Source: Pseudomonadota bacterium
Lineage (GTDB): Bacteria > Pseudomonadota > Alphaproteobacteria > Sphingomonadales > Sphingomonadaceae
Length of the DNA: 56,490 nucleotides
Assembly: GCA_029779535.1 (NCBI GenBank)
Contig: JAKPAG010000059.1
Location: 1-56,490 of the forward strand
Direction: 5' to 3'
Position 1 is the first letter of the stretch; every line of letters begins with the position of its first letter. The notes beneath the pieces were generated by a model. The model was given only the letters and a program-made list of their open reading frames with translations. It searched no databases and had not been told where the DNA came from. Below are positions 27,538 to 34,908 of this stretch, piece by piece. Made by a program: the position numbers and the translations under genes.

Positions 27538-28059
27538 ATGGTGGACCTTTCGGCGAAGTCCGATCGCGAGATCGAAACCTGGATCAGGAATCACGAGAAC
27601 GAGCGGGCCACCGCTGCGCCGCTCTATATCCAGCTGCTTGAGGAGCGTGTACGCCGTGCCCAGGCGCGGCATCGGCTGGACTTCGACAAGTCACTCGCCA
27701 TGCTCAAGCAAGCGGCCATCGCGCAGCGGTGCACGACTTACGGAGAATTGGCGGCAGCAAGCGGCGTCGAATGGTCGAAGGCGCGGCACCAGATGAACGG
27801 TGCCAATGGCCACCTCGATCGGCTGCTCGATATCTGTCATGCGCGGGGGCTGCCGCTGCTGACCGCGATCTGCGTCAATCAGGGGAACGTCAAGGACGGG
27901 GAACTGGGCGAGGATGCCCTGGCCGGGTTTGTCACCGGTGCGCGGCGTCTGGGACTTGGTTTCGGCGATGCGCGCGAGTTCCATCGCAAGACTCGCGACG
28001 AGTGCTGGGAATGGGGCAAGAATCAGGCCCGAGATGGCTCTGGAAATTCCACGGAATAG
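27538..28059 (+). CDS. Unknown protein with ATL-like helix-turn-helix segment
   Basis: A 173-residue soluble protein. ATG 27538 lies 10 bases after GGGAGG and is preferred to ATG 27529, which touches that site. The N-terminal 60 residues are highly charged and helical. The middle, CTTYGELAAASGVEWSKAR, loosely recalls the DNA-binding helix of alkyltransferase-like proteins (TYGEIA-x-A), but no PCHR active-site motif exists. The following RGLPLLTAICVN and a Trp-rich end (DECWEWG) complete it. I do not recognise the family. It sits between a methyltransferase and folB. Confidence 0.7.
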   Translation: MVDLSAKSDREIETWIRNHENERATAAPLYIQLLEERVRRAQARHRLDFDKSLAMLKQAAIAQRCTTYGELAAASGVEWSKARHQMNGANGHLDRLLDICHARGLPLLTAICVNQGNVKDGELGEDALAGFVTGARRLGLGFGDAREFHRKTRDECWEWGKNQARDGSGNSTE

Positions 28060-28076
28060 TAAGTAGAGCATACAAA

Positions 28077-28448
28077 ATGACCGACAGCCTGATCCTCGAA
28101 GTCGCCAATCTCGAAACCGATGTGCTGACCGGCATTTATTCGGAGGAGACCGGCCGCCCGCAACCGCTGCGCATTTCGATTCAGGCGCGGCTGAAGCCGG
28201 CCGACCGGTTCGAGCCCGATACCCCGCTGGATGCCAGCAAGAATTACATGGACCTCAAGTTCGCCGCGACCGAGGCCTTGCCCCAGGGCGTGCATTTCAA
28301 GCTGATCGAGGCGGTGGCGGATCACATCTGCGATACGTTGTTCGTGCAGGACGCGCGGGTCCAGGCGGTGACGGTCAAGATCGTCAAGCTGGCGATCAGC
28401 GAGAATGGCGAGGAAATCGGGATGACGCTGACCCGGGAGCGCCGCTGA
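28077..28448 (+). CDS. folB: Dihydroneopterin aldolase
   Basis: A 123-residue tunnelling-fold enzyme of folate synthesis that splits dihydroneopterin to 6-hydroxymethyl-dihydropterin. The pattern VANLETDVLTGIYSEE, NYMDLKFA, and LIEAVADHICDTLF with VTVKIVKL fits FolB. Start ATG 28077 was chosen because upstream in-frame codons overlap the preceding gene. It overlaps the next gene by one base (TGATG). Confidence 0.9.
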   Translation: MTDSLILEVANLETDVLTGIYSEETGRPQPLRISIQARLKPADRFEPDTPLDASKNYMDLKFAATEALPQGVHFKLIEAVADHICDTLFVQDARVQAVTVKIVKLAISENGEEIGMTLTRERR

Positions 28449-28768
28449 TGCAACTGCTGGCGGCGACCGGCCTGCCTGCGGGCGCGCTGGGTGCGGCGGC
28501 GGAATTCCATGCCCGGGTACTGCCGAAGCTGCCCGCGCAGGGCGATCTGCTGATCCGCTTCGATGCGGCTGATCATACCCATCGCGGCTGGAGGCTGGCT
28601 GTCGTCCAGCAACTCGCGCGGGAGCGGGCGCCGGACCGGGTCAATGCGGTTGCCGGCGGCAGCGCTGCGGCGGTGGCTTCGGCCCAGGCCTATCTTGCTG
28701 CCGCGGCCGGACTGACCGGGCAATTGCTCGATCTGGATGACCTCGGCGCCGGACCTGTGATAGGCTGA
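28448..28768 (+). CDS. Small Rossmann-like protein between folB and moaA
   Basis: A 106-residue soluble protein of unknown role. It is Ala-rich with an [21 protein letters not shown] segment suggestive of a nucleotide-binding turn and a helix (shown in part). Similar short proteins follow folB in other sphingomonads (from memory of neighbourhoods). Its start overlaps the folB stop and its end lies 4 bp before moaA, so it belongs to the same unit. Confidence 0.65.
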   Translation: MQLLAATGLPAGALGAAAEFHARVLPKLPAQGDLLIRFDAADHTHRGWRLAVVQQLARERAPDRVNAVAGGSAAAVASAQAYLAAAAGLTGQLLDLDDLGAGPVIG

Positions 28769-28772
28769 GCCC

Positions 28773-29777
28773 ATGCCGACTCCCGCGCCCCTGATCGACC
28801 AGTTCAACCGCCGCATTACCTATCTGCGGCTGTCCGTCACCGATCGCTGCGACCTGCGCTGTGCCTATTGTATGCCCGAACGGCAGACCTTCCTGCCGCG
28901 CAGCGAGGTGCTGAGCCTGGAAGAACTGCACCGGCTGGCGCTGGGCTTCATCGACCGGGGGGTGACCAAGCTGCGCCTGACCGGTGGCGAACCGCTGGTG
29001 CGGCGCGACATGATCGAACTGGTCCGCGCGCTGGGCCGCAAGCTGGGGCAGGGGCTGGACGAGTTGACGCTCACCACCAACGCCACGCGCCTGGCCGAAT
29101 TCGCCGATGATCTGCGTGAAGCCGGGGTGCGGCGGATCAACGTTTCACTCGATACGTTGGACCGCGCCACCTTCGCCCGCCTGGCCCGGCGTGACAGCCT
29201 GCCGCAGGTGCTGGACGGGATCGCGGCGGCGCGCGCGGCGGGGCTGGCGGTCAAGCTCAACACCGTGGCGCTGAAAGGCGTCAACCAGGACGAGATCCCC
29301 GATCTGATCGGCTGGGCGCACGGCCAGGGCATGGACCTGACCCTGATTGAGGTCATGCCGCTGGGCGAAATCGAAACCGACCGCTTCGACCATTTCCTGC
29401 CGCTGTCCGAGGTGCGCGCCGATCTGGCGCGGCGCTGGACGCTGCGCGATAGCGGCCACCGCACCGGCGGCCCGGCGCGCTATGCCGATATAACGGAAAC
29501 CGGCGGCAGGATCGGCTTCATCACCCCGCTGACGAACAATTTCTGCGACGGCTGCAACCGGGTGCGGGTGACGGCGACCGGTCAGCTTTATGCCTGCCTT
29601 GGCGGCAACGAGCGGGTTGATCTGCGCGCCGCGTTGCGCTCTGCCGATCCCGAGGCGGCGCTGGCCGATGCGCTGGACACGGCGATGCGAATCAAGCCGC
29701 TGCGGCATCACTTCGACATTTCCGCACCGGGCGCGGCGCCAGCGGTGGCGCGGCACATGTCGACCACCGGAGGTTGA
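28773..29777 (+). CDS. moaA: GTP 3',8-cyclase
   Basis: A 334-residue radical-SAM enzyme, the first step of molybdenum cofactor synthesis. The N-terminal cluster is Cys26, Cys30, Cys33 ([10 protein letters not shown]). The C-terminal [4Fe-4S] set is in [29 protein letters not shown] is the SAM GGE motif, and the protein ends in Thr-Gly-Gly as MoaA should. GGAGG for moaD overlaps its 3' end. Confidence 0.97.
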   Translation: MPTPAPLIDQFNRRITYLRLSVTDRCDLRCAYCMPERQTFLPRSEVLSLEELHRLALGFIDRGVTKLRLTGGEPLVRRDMIELVRALGRKLGQGLDELTLTTNATRLAEFADDLREAGVRRINVSLDTLDRATFARLARRDSLPQVLDGIAAARAAGLAVKLNTVALKGVNQDEIPDLIGWAHGQGMDLTLIEVMPLGEIETDRFDHFLPLSEVRADLARRWTLRDSGHRTGGPARYADITETGGRIGFITPLTNNFCDGCNRVRVTATGQLYACLGGNERVDLRAALRSADPEAALADALDTAMRIKPLRHHFDISAPGAAPAVARHMSTTGG

Positions 29778-29780
29778 GTG

Positions 29781-30014
29781 ATGGCGCGGCTGCTGTTCCT
29801 GGGCAAGCTGGCCGATCTGGCGGGCGGGGCTGAGCGCGAAGTTGCCGCCGGTCCGCTCGACCAGGTGCTGGCCGCGCTCGAACCAGACCTGGCCCTTGCG
29901 CTGCTCGATGAACGGGTGCGTACCGCGCTGAACGGCGAACTGGTGGGCGAACGCGCCCTGGTGCTGGGCGAGGACGACGAGCTGGCCTTTCTCCCCCCGG
30001 TCAGTGGCGGCTGA
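29781..30014 (+). CDS. moaD: Molybdopterin synthase sulfur carrier subunit
   Basis: A 77-residue ubiquitin-like protein ending in PPVSGG. The C-terminal Gly-Gly is adenylated and thiocarboxylated to carry sulfur to MoaE. ATG 29781 lies 7 bases after GGAGG and is preferred to GTG 29778. Confidence 0.93.
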   Translation: MARLLFLGKLADLAGGAEREVAAGPLDQVLAALEPDLALALLDERVRTALNGELVGERALVLGEDDELAFLPPVSGG

Positions 30015-30015
30015 C

Positions 30016-30462
30016 ATGGCGGCTGACGTGCGCCTGTGCACCGCCGCGTTCGACCATGCCGCCGAACTGGAACGCTTCGCCCGCGCCCATCAGCAGGCGG
30101 GCGGGGTGGTCAGTTTCCTGGGCCAGGTGCGCGCCGATGGTGCGGTCGAGGCGCTGGAGCTGCAACACTATGCCCCCTTGACCCTGCCCGGCATGGAAGC
30201 ACTGGGCGCGGCGGTGCTGGCGCGCTGGCCATTGGACGGCCTGCTGATCCTGCACCGCAGCGGGGCGATGCTGCCGGGCGATCCGATCGTGCTGGTTGCC
30301 GCCGCCGCGCGCCACCGCCGCGACGCCTTTGCTGCCGCCGACTATGCGATGGACCACCTCAAGAGCGAATCGTGGTTCTGGAAGCGCGAAAAGGCGGGCG
30401 GCACCTGGCGCTGGGTCGAACCGCGCGCCGAGGATTATGCCGACAAGGCGCGGTGGGGCTAG
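30016..30462 (+). CDS. moaE: Molybdopterin synthase catalytic subunit
   Basis: A 148-residue large subunit that converts precursor Z (cPMP) to molybdopterin with MoaD. Markers are GGVVSFLGQVRA, LELQHYAPLTLPGMEA, the HRSGAM stretch, and MDHLKSESWFWKRE with the catalytic lysines. ATG 30016 follows moaD by 1 bp. A GTG at 30004 would give a duplicated Met-Ala-Ala-Asp start, from a small tandem repeat of TGGCGGCTGAC. Confidence 0.95.
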   Translation: MAADVRLCTAAFDHAAELERFARAHQQAGGVVSFLGQVRADGAVEALELQHYAPLTLPGMEALGAAVLARWPLDGLLILHRSGAMLPGDPIVLVAAAARHRRDAFAAADYAMDHLKSESWFWKREKAGGTWRWVEPRAEDYADKARWG

Positions 30463-30474
30463 GGCGCGCCGGGC

Positions 30475-30981
30475 TTAGCGCAGGCGGGCATGCAGCTCGT
30501 CGATGACCTTGCTCTGGTCGGTCAGGATCCCCTGCACGGTGTCGCGCGCGGCCGCGATTTCGCCGGTGGCCACCCGGTCCACCACCGCGCGGGCATAAAG
30601 CGCGTCCAGTTCGGCCATCGCCACAAAGGCATCGCTGCGCGCTGATTCCAGCTCGGACAGGGCGACGGTGGCTACCGACCATGCCTCGCTCGCCACGGCG
30701 CTGCCGGCGGCGGCACCCGCCAGCGCGCGGGCGCGGGGCTGCTTGTCGTGGAACCGGCGGTCGGCAGCGCGGGCCTGGGCGACCAGCGAATCGAGCTTTC
30801 CCAGCACGGCGGCGTCGAGCTGCGCAGGCGGCGCCTCGGTCGGCGCGGCAACTGGGGCGGTGCCGGTCACCCGCTCGATCGGGCGGCGGGCAAGCGAGGG
30901 ATAATCCTGGACATCCTTGGCGCAGCCGGCCAGGGAAAGCGCGGAAAGTGCAAGGGTCAGGGCGGTGCGCTGGATAGCCAT
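30475..30981 (-). CDS. Hypothetical helical lipoprotein
   Basis: A 168-residue lipoprotein with signal sequence and lipobox LAGC (Cys20). After a Pro/Ala-rich linker, residues 55-165 are almost all alpha-helical with Ala-rich heptads (a probable coiled coil), including ARALAGAAAGSAVASEAW. No enzyme motif is visible. It converges with moaE 12 bp away. The family is not recognised. Confidence 0.75.
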   Translation of the reverse strand: MAIQRTALTLALSALSLAGCAKDVQDYPSLARRPIERVTGTAPVAAPTEAPPAQLDAAVLGKLDSLVAQARAADRRFHDKQPRARALAGAAAGSAVASEAWSVATVALSELESARSDAFVAMAELDALYARAVVDRVATGEIAAARDTVQGILTDQSKVIDELHARLR

Positions 30982-31032
30982 GGCCAGTCCTTAGCACCTT
31001 GGGAAAGTTCCGCCAGTCTCCGCCATGCGGCG

Positions 31033-31061
31033 TTGACACATCGGGCCGCTTCGACTAGGGG
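31033..31061 (+). promoter_or_regulatory. Putative promoter for rplU-rpmA
   Basis: A consensus TTGACA (31033-31038) is followed after 17 bp by TAGGGG (31056-31061), giving a leader of about 105 bases. The same -10 hexamer is seen in the pyrE promoter. A GC-rich imperfect hairpin at about 31079-31098 lies in the leader. Confidence 0.5.
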
Positions 31062-31171
31062 CAGCCCTTCTTCCGGCCCCCCTGCCGTGTGGCGGGGTGT
31101 CGGGCGCGCTATCTGATTCGGGTGACCGGGCGGGCAGTGTGGTCAGACTTTATTGAACGGATGCAGGTACC

Positions 31172-31525
31172 ATGTTCGCAGTAGTGCGCACGGGCGGCAA
31201 GCAGTATCGGGTTGCCGCCGGAGACAAGATCGCGGTTGAAAAGCTGGCTGGCGAAGCCGGCGACAAGGTCACGCTGGGCGATGTCCTGCTGGCCGGTGAC
31301 GGCGGCGAGATCAAGGACGCTGCCGGCGTGGTCGTTTCCGCGGAAATCATCGCCCAGGCGAAGTCGGAAAAGGTGATCGTTTTCAAGAAGCGTCGCCGCC
31401 ACAACTATCGCCGCAAGAACGGTCATCGCCAGCAGATGACCCTGCTGCGCATCCTGGCCGTCGGTGGCGAGGAAAAGAAGGCGAAGAAGGCTGCCCCCAA
31501 GGCCGCCGAAGCCGCTGCTGAATAA
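31172..31525 (+). CDS. rplU: 50S ribosomal protein L21
   Basis: A 117-residue ribosomal protein. [20 protein letters not shown] and [16 protein letters not shown] (an rRNA-binding basic patch) are diagnostic. The end is a Lys/Ala-rich tail ([16 protein letters not shown]) longer than in E. coli, common in alphaproteobacteria. It is paired with rpmA as usual. Confidence 0.97.
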   Translation: MFAVVRTGGKQYRVAAGDKIAVEKLAGEAGDKVTLGDVLLAGDGGEIKDAAGVVVSAEIIAQAKSEKVIVFKKRRRHNYRRKNGHRQQMTLLRILAVGGEEKKAKKAAPKAAEAAAE

Positions 31526-31544
31526 GATTTCGGAGTAGTTTGAG

Positions 31545-31811
31545 ATGGCACACAAGAAAGCAGGCGGTTCGTCGCGTAACGGTCGTGATTCGGCCGGCCG
31601 TCGCCTTGGCGTGAAGAAGTTCGGCGGTCAGGAAGTGATCGGCGGCAACATCATCATCCGTCAGCGCGGGACCAAGGTGTACCCGGGCGCCAACGTCGGC
31701 ATGGGCAAGGATCACACCCTGTTCGCGCTGACCGAAGGTCGCGTGCGCTTCCATGACGGCAAGCTCGGCCGCAAGTACGTATCGGTCGACATGGCAATCG
31801 CTGCCGAATAA
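31545..31811 (+). CDS. rpmA: 50S ribosomal protein L27
   Basis: An 88-residue protein of the peptidyl-transferase region. It starts [16 protein letters not shown], with no extra cleavable N-terminal extension as found in Firmicutes. [22 protein letters not shown] completes the core. A GGAG ribosome site lies upstream. Terminator hairpins follow. Confidence 0.97.
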   Translation: MAHKKAGGSSRNGRDSAGRRLGVKKFGGQEVIGGNIIIRQRGTKVYPGANVGMGKDHTLFALTEGRVRFHDGKLGRKYVSVDMAIAAE

Positions 31812-31812
31812 C

Positions 31813-31835
31813 GGACAGCCGATAGCGGGCTGTCC
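31813..31835 (+). terminator. Hairpin directly after rpmA
   Basis: GGACAGCC (31813-31820) pairs perfectly with GGCTGTCC (31828-31835) around a 7-base loop, starting 1 bp after the rpmA stop. No T run follows; it may protect the mRNA end or cause pausing. Confidence 0.55.
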
Positions 31836-31876
31836 CTGATGGGATGGCCCCGCCGGCCCGCAGTCGGCACGAACGA

Positions 31877-31908
31877 GGGAGAGGGGCCAACCCGTCTCCC
31901 TTTTGTCG
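31877..31908 (+). terminator. Intrinsic terminator of rplU-rpmA
   Basis: A 10-pair stem with one G-G mismatch (31877-31886 with 31891-31900) closes a CCAA loop and is followed by TTTTGTCGTTTT. This is the best intrinsic terminator for the ribosomal protein pair. Confidence 0.75.
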
Positions 31909-32027
31909 TTTTCTCCCTCAGCGCGTTCGGATCGCCCGCCTGGCCGGGCAGACTGGCGCAAGGCGTAATGGCTTTGTCACGCGGTGTGCCTAGATGGCCG
32001 GCGCGGGGCGGTTGAAGGAGATGTACG

Positions 32028-32594
32028 ATGTTCATTCGCAGCGAACGGCTGTTCCTGCGGCCCGGCTGGCCGGAGGATTGGGAGGAACTGCTTTCCCGTA
32101 TCCAGGACGAGGCGGTGGTCATGAACCTCGCCAAGGCGCCCTGGCCCTATACGGCCGACGATGCGCGCTGGTTCGCGCGCCAGCCGCAGGACGCACGCCT
32201 GCCGCACTTCTTCGTCACCCTGCCGACCAGTGCAGCCCCGGCCGAGATCATCGGCAGCGTCGGGCTGGCGCGCGGTGACGAGGGGGTGGAACTGGGCTAC
32301 TGGATCAGCCGCGACCATTGGGGCCGCGGCTATGCCACCGAAGCGACCCGCGCCGTGCTGCGGCTGGCCAAGGTGCTGGGGCACCGCCGGATCAGCGCCG
32401 GCCATTTCCTGGATAATCCGGCTTCGGGCCGGGTGCTGCGCAAGGCGGGCTTCTGCCCAACCGGGCGAGTCAAGCCGCGCTTCAGCCTGGCGCGCGGCGG
32501 CGAGGCACCGGCGGCGATCCTGTCCACGGACCTTGGCAATCCGTGCGACTGTGACGGCGGGTCGGACGGCGATGGCATGAAGCGAGCCGCCTGA
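32028..32594 (+). CDS. GNAT-family N-acetyltransferase, RimJ/RimL-like
   Basis: A 188-residue acetyltransferase. The start FIRSERLFLRPG is typical of the RimJ/RimL group, and the acetyl-CoA motif A lies in LGYWISRDHWGRGYATEATRAV. Substrates may be protein N-termini or small amines; none can be chosen here. AAGGAG lies 7 bases before the ATG. It is followed at once by a strong bidirectional terminator. Confidence 0.9.
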   Translation: MFIRSERLFLRPGWPEDWEELLSRIQDEAVVMNLAKAPWPYTADDARWFARQPQDARLPHFFVTLPTSAAPAEIIGSVGLARGDEGVELGYWISRDHWGRGYATEATRAVLRLAKVLGHRRISAGHFLDNPASGRVLRKAGFCPTGRVKPRFSLARGGEAPAAILSTDLGNPCDCDGGSDGDGMKRAA

Positions 32595-32626
32595 GCGCCT
32601 CCCCCCTGTCGAAAGGGGGGAGGCGC
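32595..32626. terminator. Perfect bidirectional terminator hairpin
   Basis: A perfect 12-bp GC-rich stem (32595-32606 with 32615-32626) around an 8-base loop begins immediately after the GNAT stop. It separates that gene from the convergent PF10118 gene ending at 32635. Its symmetry suits use from both sides, though no long T run flanks it. Confidence 0.7.
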
Positions 32627-32634
32627 ATCACGTG

Positions 32635-33531
32635 TCAGGCTGGCAGGACCGCATCGCCAAATTCGCTTTCGGCCTTGCCGATCAGCGCGCGGTCATCATG
32701 CTTCCAGGGGTGGAAGCCTGGCATGAAGTAGGCGAACCAGGCGGGCACGATCTTGCGCAGCACGCCGGGGGTGCCAAACAGGTACCAGGCCAGCTTGGCC
32801 CTGACCTTCCAGCCGGTCAGCCCGTCCTGGGCGAGCAGTTCCAGCGTATCGGTCCAGCGGTTGCGGATGAAGTTCTGGGTGATGACCAGCATCATCAGGG
32901 ACTTCAGCTTGTAGCGCCGCCAGGTGCTCCAATCGCGGGTCGCGTGCATGTAGGTGTCGAAAGCGACGCCCTTGTGCTCGATCTCCTCGATCGCGTGCCA
33001 GCGCCACAGCGCCACGGTTTCCGCATCTCCGCCCGCGAAGTGCTTGGGGTTGGCGAGGAATTCGTGCGCCATCATCGCGGTGTAGTGTTCCAGCGCCATG
33101 GTGGCGCACAGGTTGACGATCGCCGGCCGCTTGCGGATCTCGATCATCAACTCCTCGATCCGGCGGTCGATGGCCTCAATGTCATAACCGGCATCCTGCG
33201 CGGCCTTGTTCAGGACGATGTGTTCGCGGGTGTGGTTGATTTCCTGTTTCACGAAGGCGCGGATTTCGGCCTCCAGCTTGGGCGGCACGCCGTCGCGGTG
33301 GGCCTTGACCGATTCGATGAACAGCGCTTCGCCGCGCGGGAAAGTCGCGGACAAGGCGTTGTGCCAGGCCGTGGCAATCGGATCGTTGTTCAGCCACCAG
33401 CGCGGCGGCGCCTTGTCGCGGCCGAAACGGCGGTCGCGCACGACGATCTCGAGATCTGCGGGGGTCGGAACCGCCTTGCCCGATGCGGCGCGCGGTTCTA
33501 CGTCGAGGGGGATCCTGGTGGGTGCGTTCAT
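32635..33531 (-). CDS. PF10118-type putative metal-dependent hydrolase, ferritin-like
   Basis: A 298-residue soluble helical protein. The metal-site helices are FVKQEINHTREHIVLNK, CATMALEHYTAMMAHE and WRWHAIEEIEHKGVAFD, a Glu/His-rich set like a di-iron four-helix protein. The family is annotated as metal-dependent hydrolase but its reaction is not known. It is divergent from a TetR regulator with 28 bp between start codons, so the regulator probably controls it. The ATG at 33531 is chosen; longer upstream codons cover the tetR gene in antisense. Confidence 0.88.
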   Translation of the reverse strand: MNAPTRIPLDVEPRAASGKAVPTPADLEIVVRDRRFGRDKAPPRWWLNNDPIATAWHNALSATFPRGEALFIESVKAHRDGVPPKLEAEIRAFVKQEINHTREHIVLNKAAQDAGYDIEAIDRRIEELMIEIRKRPAIVNLCATMALEHYTAMMAHEFLANPKHFAGGDAETVALWRWHAIEEIEHKGVAFDTYMHATRDWSTWRRYKLKSLMMLVITQNFIRNRWTDTLELLAQDGLTGWKVRAKLAWYLFGTPGVLRKIVPAWFAYFMPGFHPWKHDDRALIGKAESEFGDAVLPA

Positions 33532-33538
33532 GGCCTCC

Positions 33539-33566
33539 AAGATAAGGCAACTTACACCGATGTCAA
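33539..33566 (-). promoter_or_regulatory. Putative promoter of the PF10118 gene, overlapping tetR start
   Basis: On the minus strand a perfect TTGACA (33561-33566) and TATCTT (33539-33544) are separated by 16 bp. The -35 covers the start codon region of the divergent TetR gene. Transcription would start within a few bases of the ATG at 33531, so the message would be leaderless or nearly so. Confidence 0.5.
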
Positions 33567-34156
33567 TAAGGAAGCGCCTGACCCAGGAAGAGAGCCGCAC
33601 GGTCGCGCTGGAAGCGGCGCGGGCGCTGCTGATCGAACTGGGCCCGCAGGCCGTCACGCTGAAGGCGGTGGCGGCGCGAATCGGCCGGACCCACGCCAAC
33701 CTGCTGCACCACTTCGGTTCGGCCGCGGGCTTGCAGAAGGCGCTGGCGGAACACCTGGCGGTGACGATCTGCGCCACGATCGAGGAGGCCGTTCTGGCCA
33801 GCCGCGCGGGCGAGGGCACCGCGCGCGAAGTGGTCGACCTGACTTTCGATGCGTTCGACAAGGAAGGCGGCGGGGCGCTGGCCACCTGGATGCTGATGAA
33901 CGGCAACGAGGATGCGCTCGATCCGCTGGTCGACGCGGTTCACGATCTGGTCGATGACCTGGCCGATCACGATAGCGGCAAGATGCATGACGTGACCCAT
34001 GCCCTGTGCCTGATGGCGCTGGGCGATGCGCTCATGGGCGGAGCGCTGGCCCATTCGCTCGGCCTGCCGCGCACGTCCGCGCGCGACACGGCGGAACGGA
34101 TGCTGATCCAGGGCGCGGCGCAGGCCGGGCTGACCTTCCCCGCCAGCGAGGACTAG
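33560..34156 (+). CDS. TetR-family transcriptional regulator
   Basis: A 198-residue regulator. The N-terminal helix-turn-helix reads LTQEESRTVALEAARALLIE, then VTLKAVAARIGRTHANLLHHFGS, the standard TetR DNA-binding layout (shown in parts). The ligand domain ends in TSARDTAERMLI. It is divergent from the PF10118 gene and overlaps its promoter, so binding would repress the neighbour and itself. The stop overlaps convergent ygfZ by 4 bp. Confidence 0.92.
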   Translation: MSIRKRLTQEESRTVALEAARALLIELGPQAVTLKAVAARIGRTHANLLHHFGSAAGLQKALAEHLAVTICATIEEAVLASRAGEGTAREVVDLTFDAFDKEGGGALATWMLMNGNEDALDPLVDAVHDLVDDLADHDSGKMHDVTHALCLMALGDALMGGALAHSLGLPRTSARDTAERMLIQGAAQAGLTFPASED

Positions 34157-34863
34157 CCGAGCGTCAGCCACGCCGGCACCGCGCTGGGCGGGATATCCTC
34201 AATCCGGCGGTGATCGACGGCCAGGCCCAGCGCGGGATAGCTGGCGCGTTGCCGCGCCGGATCGCTTTCGCCCAGCGGCACCACCACCAGCCGGCGGTTG
34301 ACCTTCTGCCGCCAGTTCATCCGCGCGGTGTTTTCCTGGCCGACATAGCAGCCCTTGGTAAAACTGACCCCGTTCAGTTCCGCCGCGTGGCATTCCAGCC
34401 AGAGCAGGTCGGCCAGTTCGCCCTGGCCCTCGCATACGCCGTGCGCCAGGCGGTGGGCGAGCCAGGCGTCCTCGGCGCTTTCGCCCACCGGCTCACCCAG
34501 CCAGCGCTGCCCCAGCGCGGGCAGGCGCGGATCGGCATTGGCGCCTTCGCCCGGCTGCCAGTGTACGGCCAGCGCCGGATCAATCCCGATCGCGATCCGG
34601 CGGCGCAGGCGGTAGAGCGAGAGACGCTTGGCCAGCGCTTCGGCCGCAGCGGCCTCGCAGTCGATCAGCAGGTCGGCGCCGTCGCCCCACACCACGAAGT
34701 CAAACAGCACCTTGCCCTGTGGGCTGAGCAGCGCGGCCCAGACCGGCAGCGCGCCGGTAACGTCGTTGGTCACCAGCCCTTGCAGGAACTGGCGGATATC
34801 CTCCCCATCGTCCTGGGGGGAAAGGCGGATCACGGCGCGGCTGGTCAGCAAGGTGGCAGTCAT
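34153..34863 (-). CDS. ygfZ: YgfZ/GcvT-type folate-binding protein
   Basis: A 236-residue protein with the signature KGCYVGQENTARM. YgfZ uses tetrahydrofolate to help make or repair certain iron-sulfur enzymes, notably under oxidative stress. The first strand region LTSRAVIRLSPQDDGEDI and LQGLVTNDV match the GcvT fold. ATG 34863 is preferred over the extended GTG at 34899. It is shorter than E. coli YgfZ, as is usual in alphaproteobacteria. Confidence 0.92.
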   Translation of the reverse strand: MTATLLTSRAVIRLSPQDDGEDIRQFLQGLVTNDVTGALPVWAALLSPQGKVLFDFVVWGDGADLLIDCEAAAAEALAKRLSLYRLRRRIAIGIDPALAVHWQPGEGANADPRLPALGQRWLGEPVGESAEDAWLAHRLAHGVCEGQGELADLLWLECHAAELNGVSFTKGCYVGQENTARMNWRQKVNRRLVVVPLGESDPARQRASYPALGLAVDHRRIEDIPPSAVPAWLTLG

Positions 34864-34908
34864 TGCCCGCAAGGTGGAGATTGCCGCGCCGCTGTGCAAC
34901 CCGCGCAG

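Noticed and set aside
30004..30039. Duplication of Met-Ala-Ala-Asp at the moaE start as a functional feature
   Set aside because: It comes from a small TGGCGGCTGAC repeat overlapping the moaD stop. The normal start at 30016 suffices.
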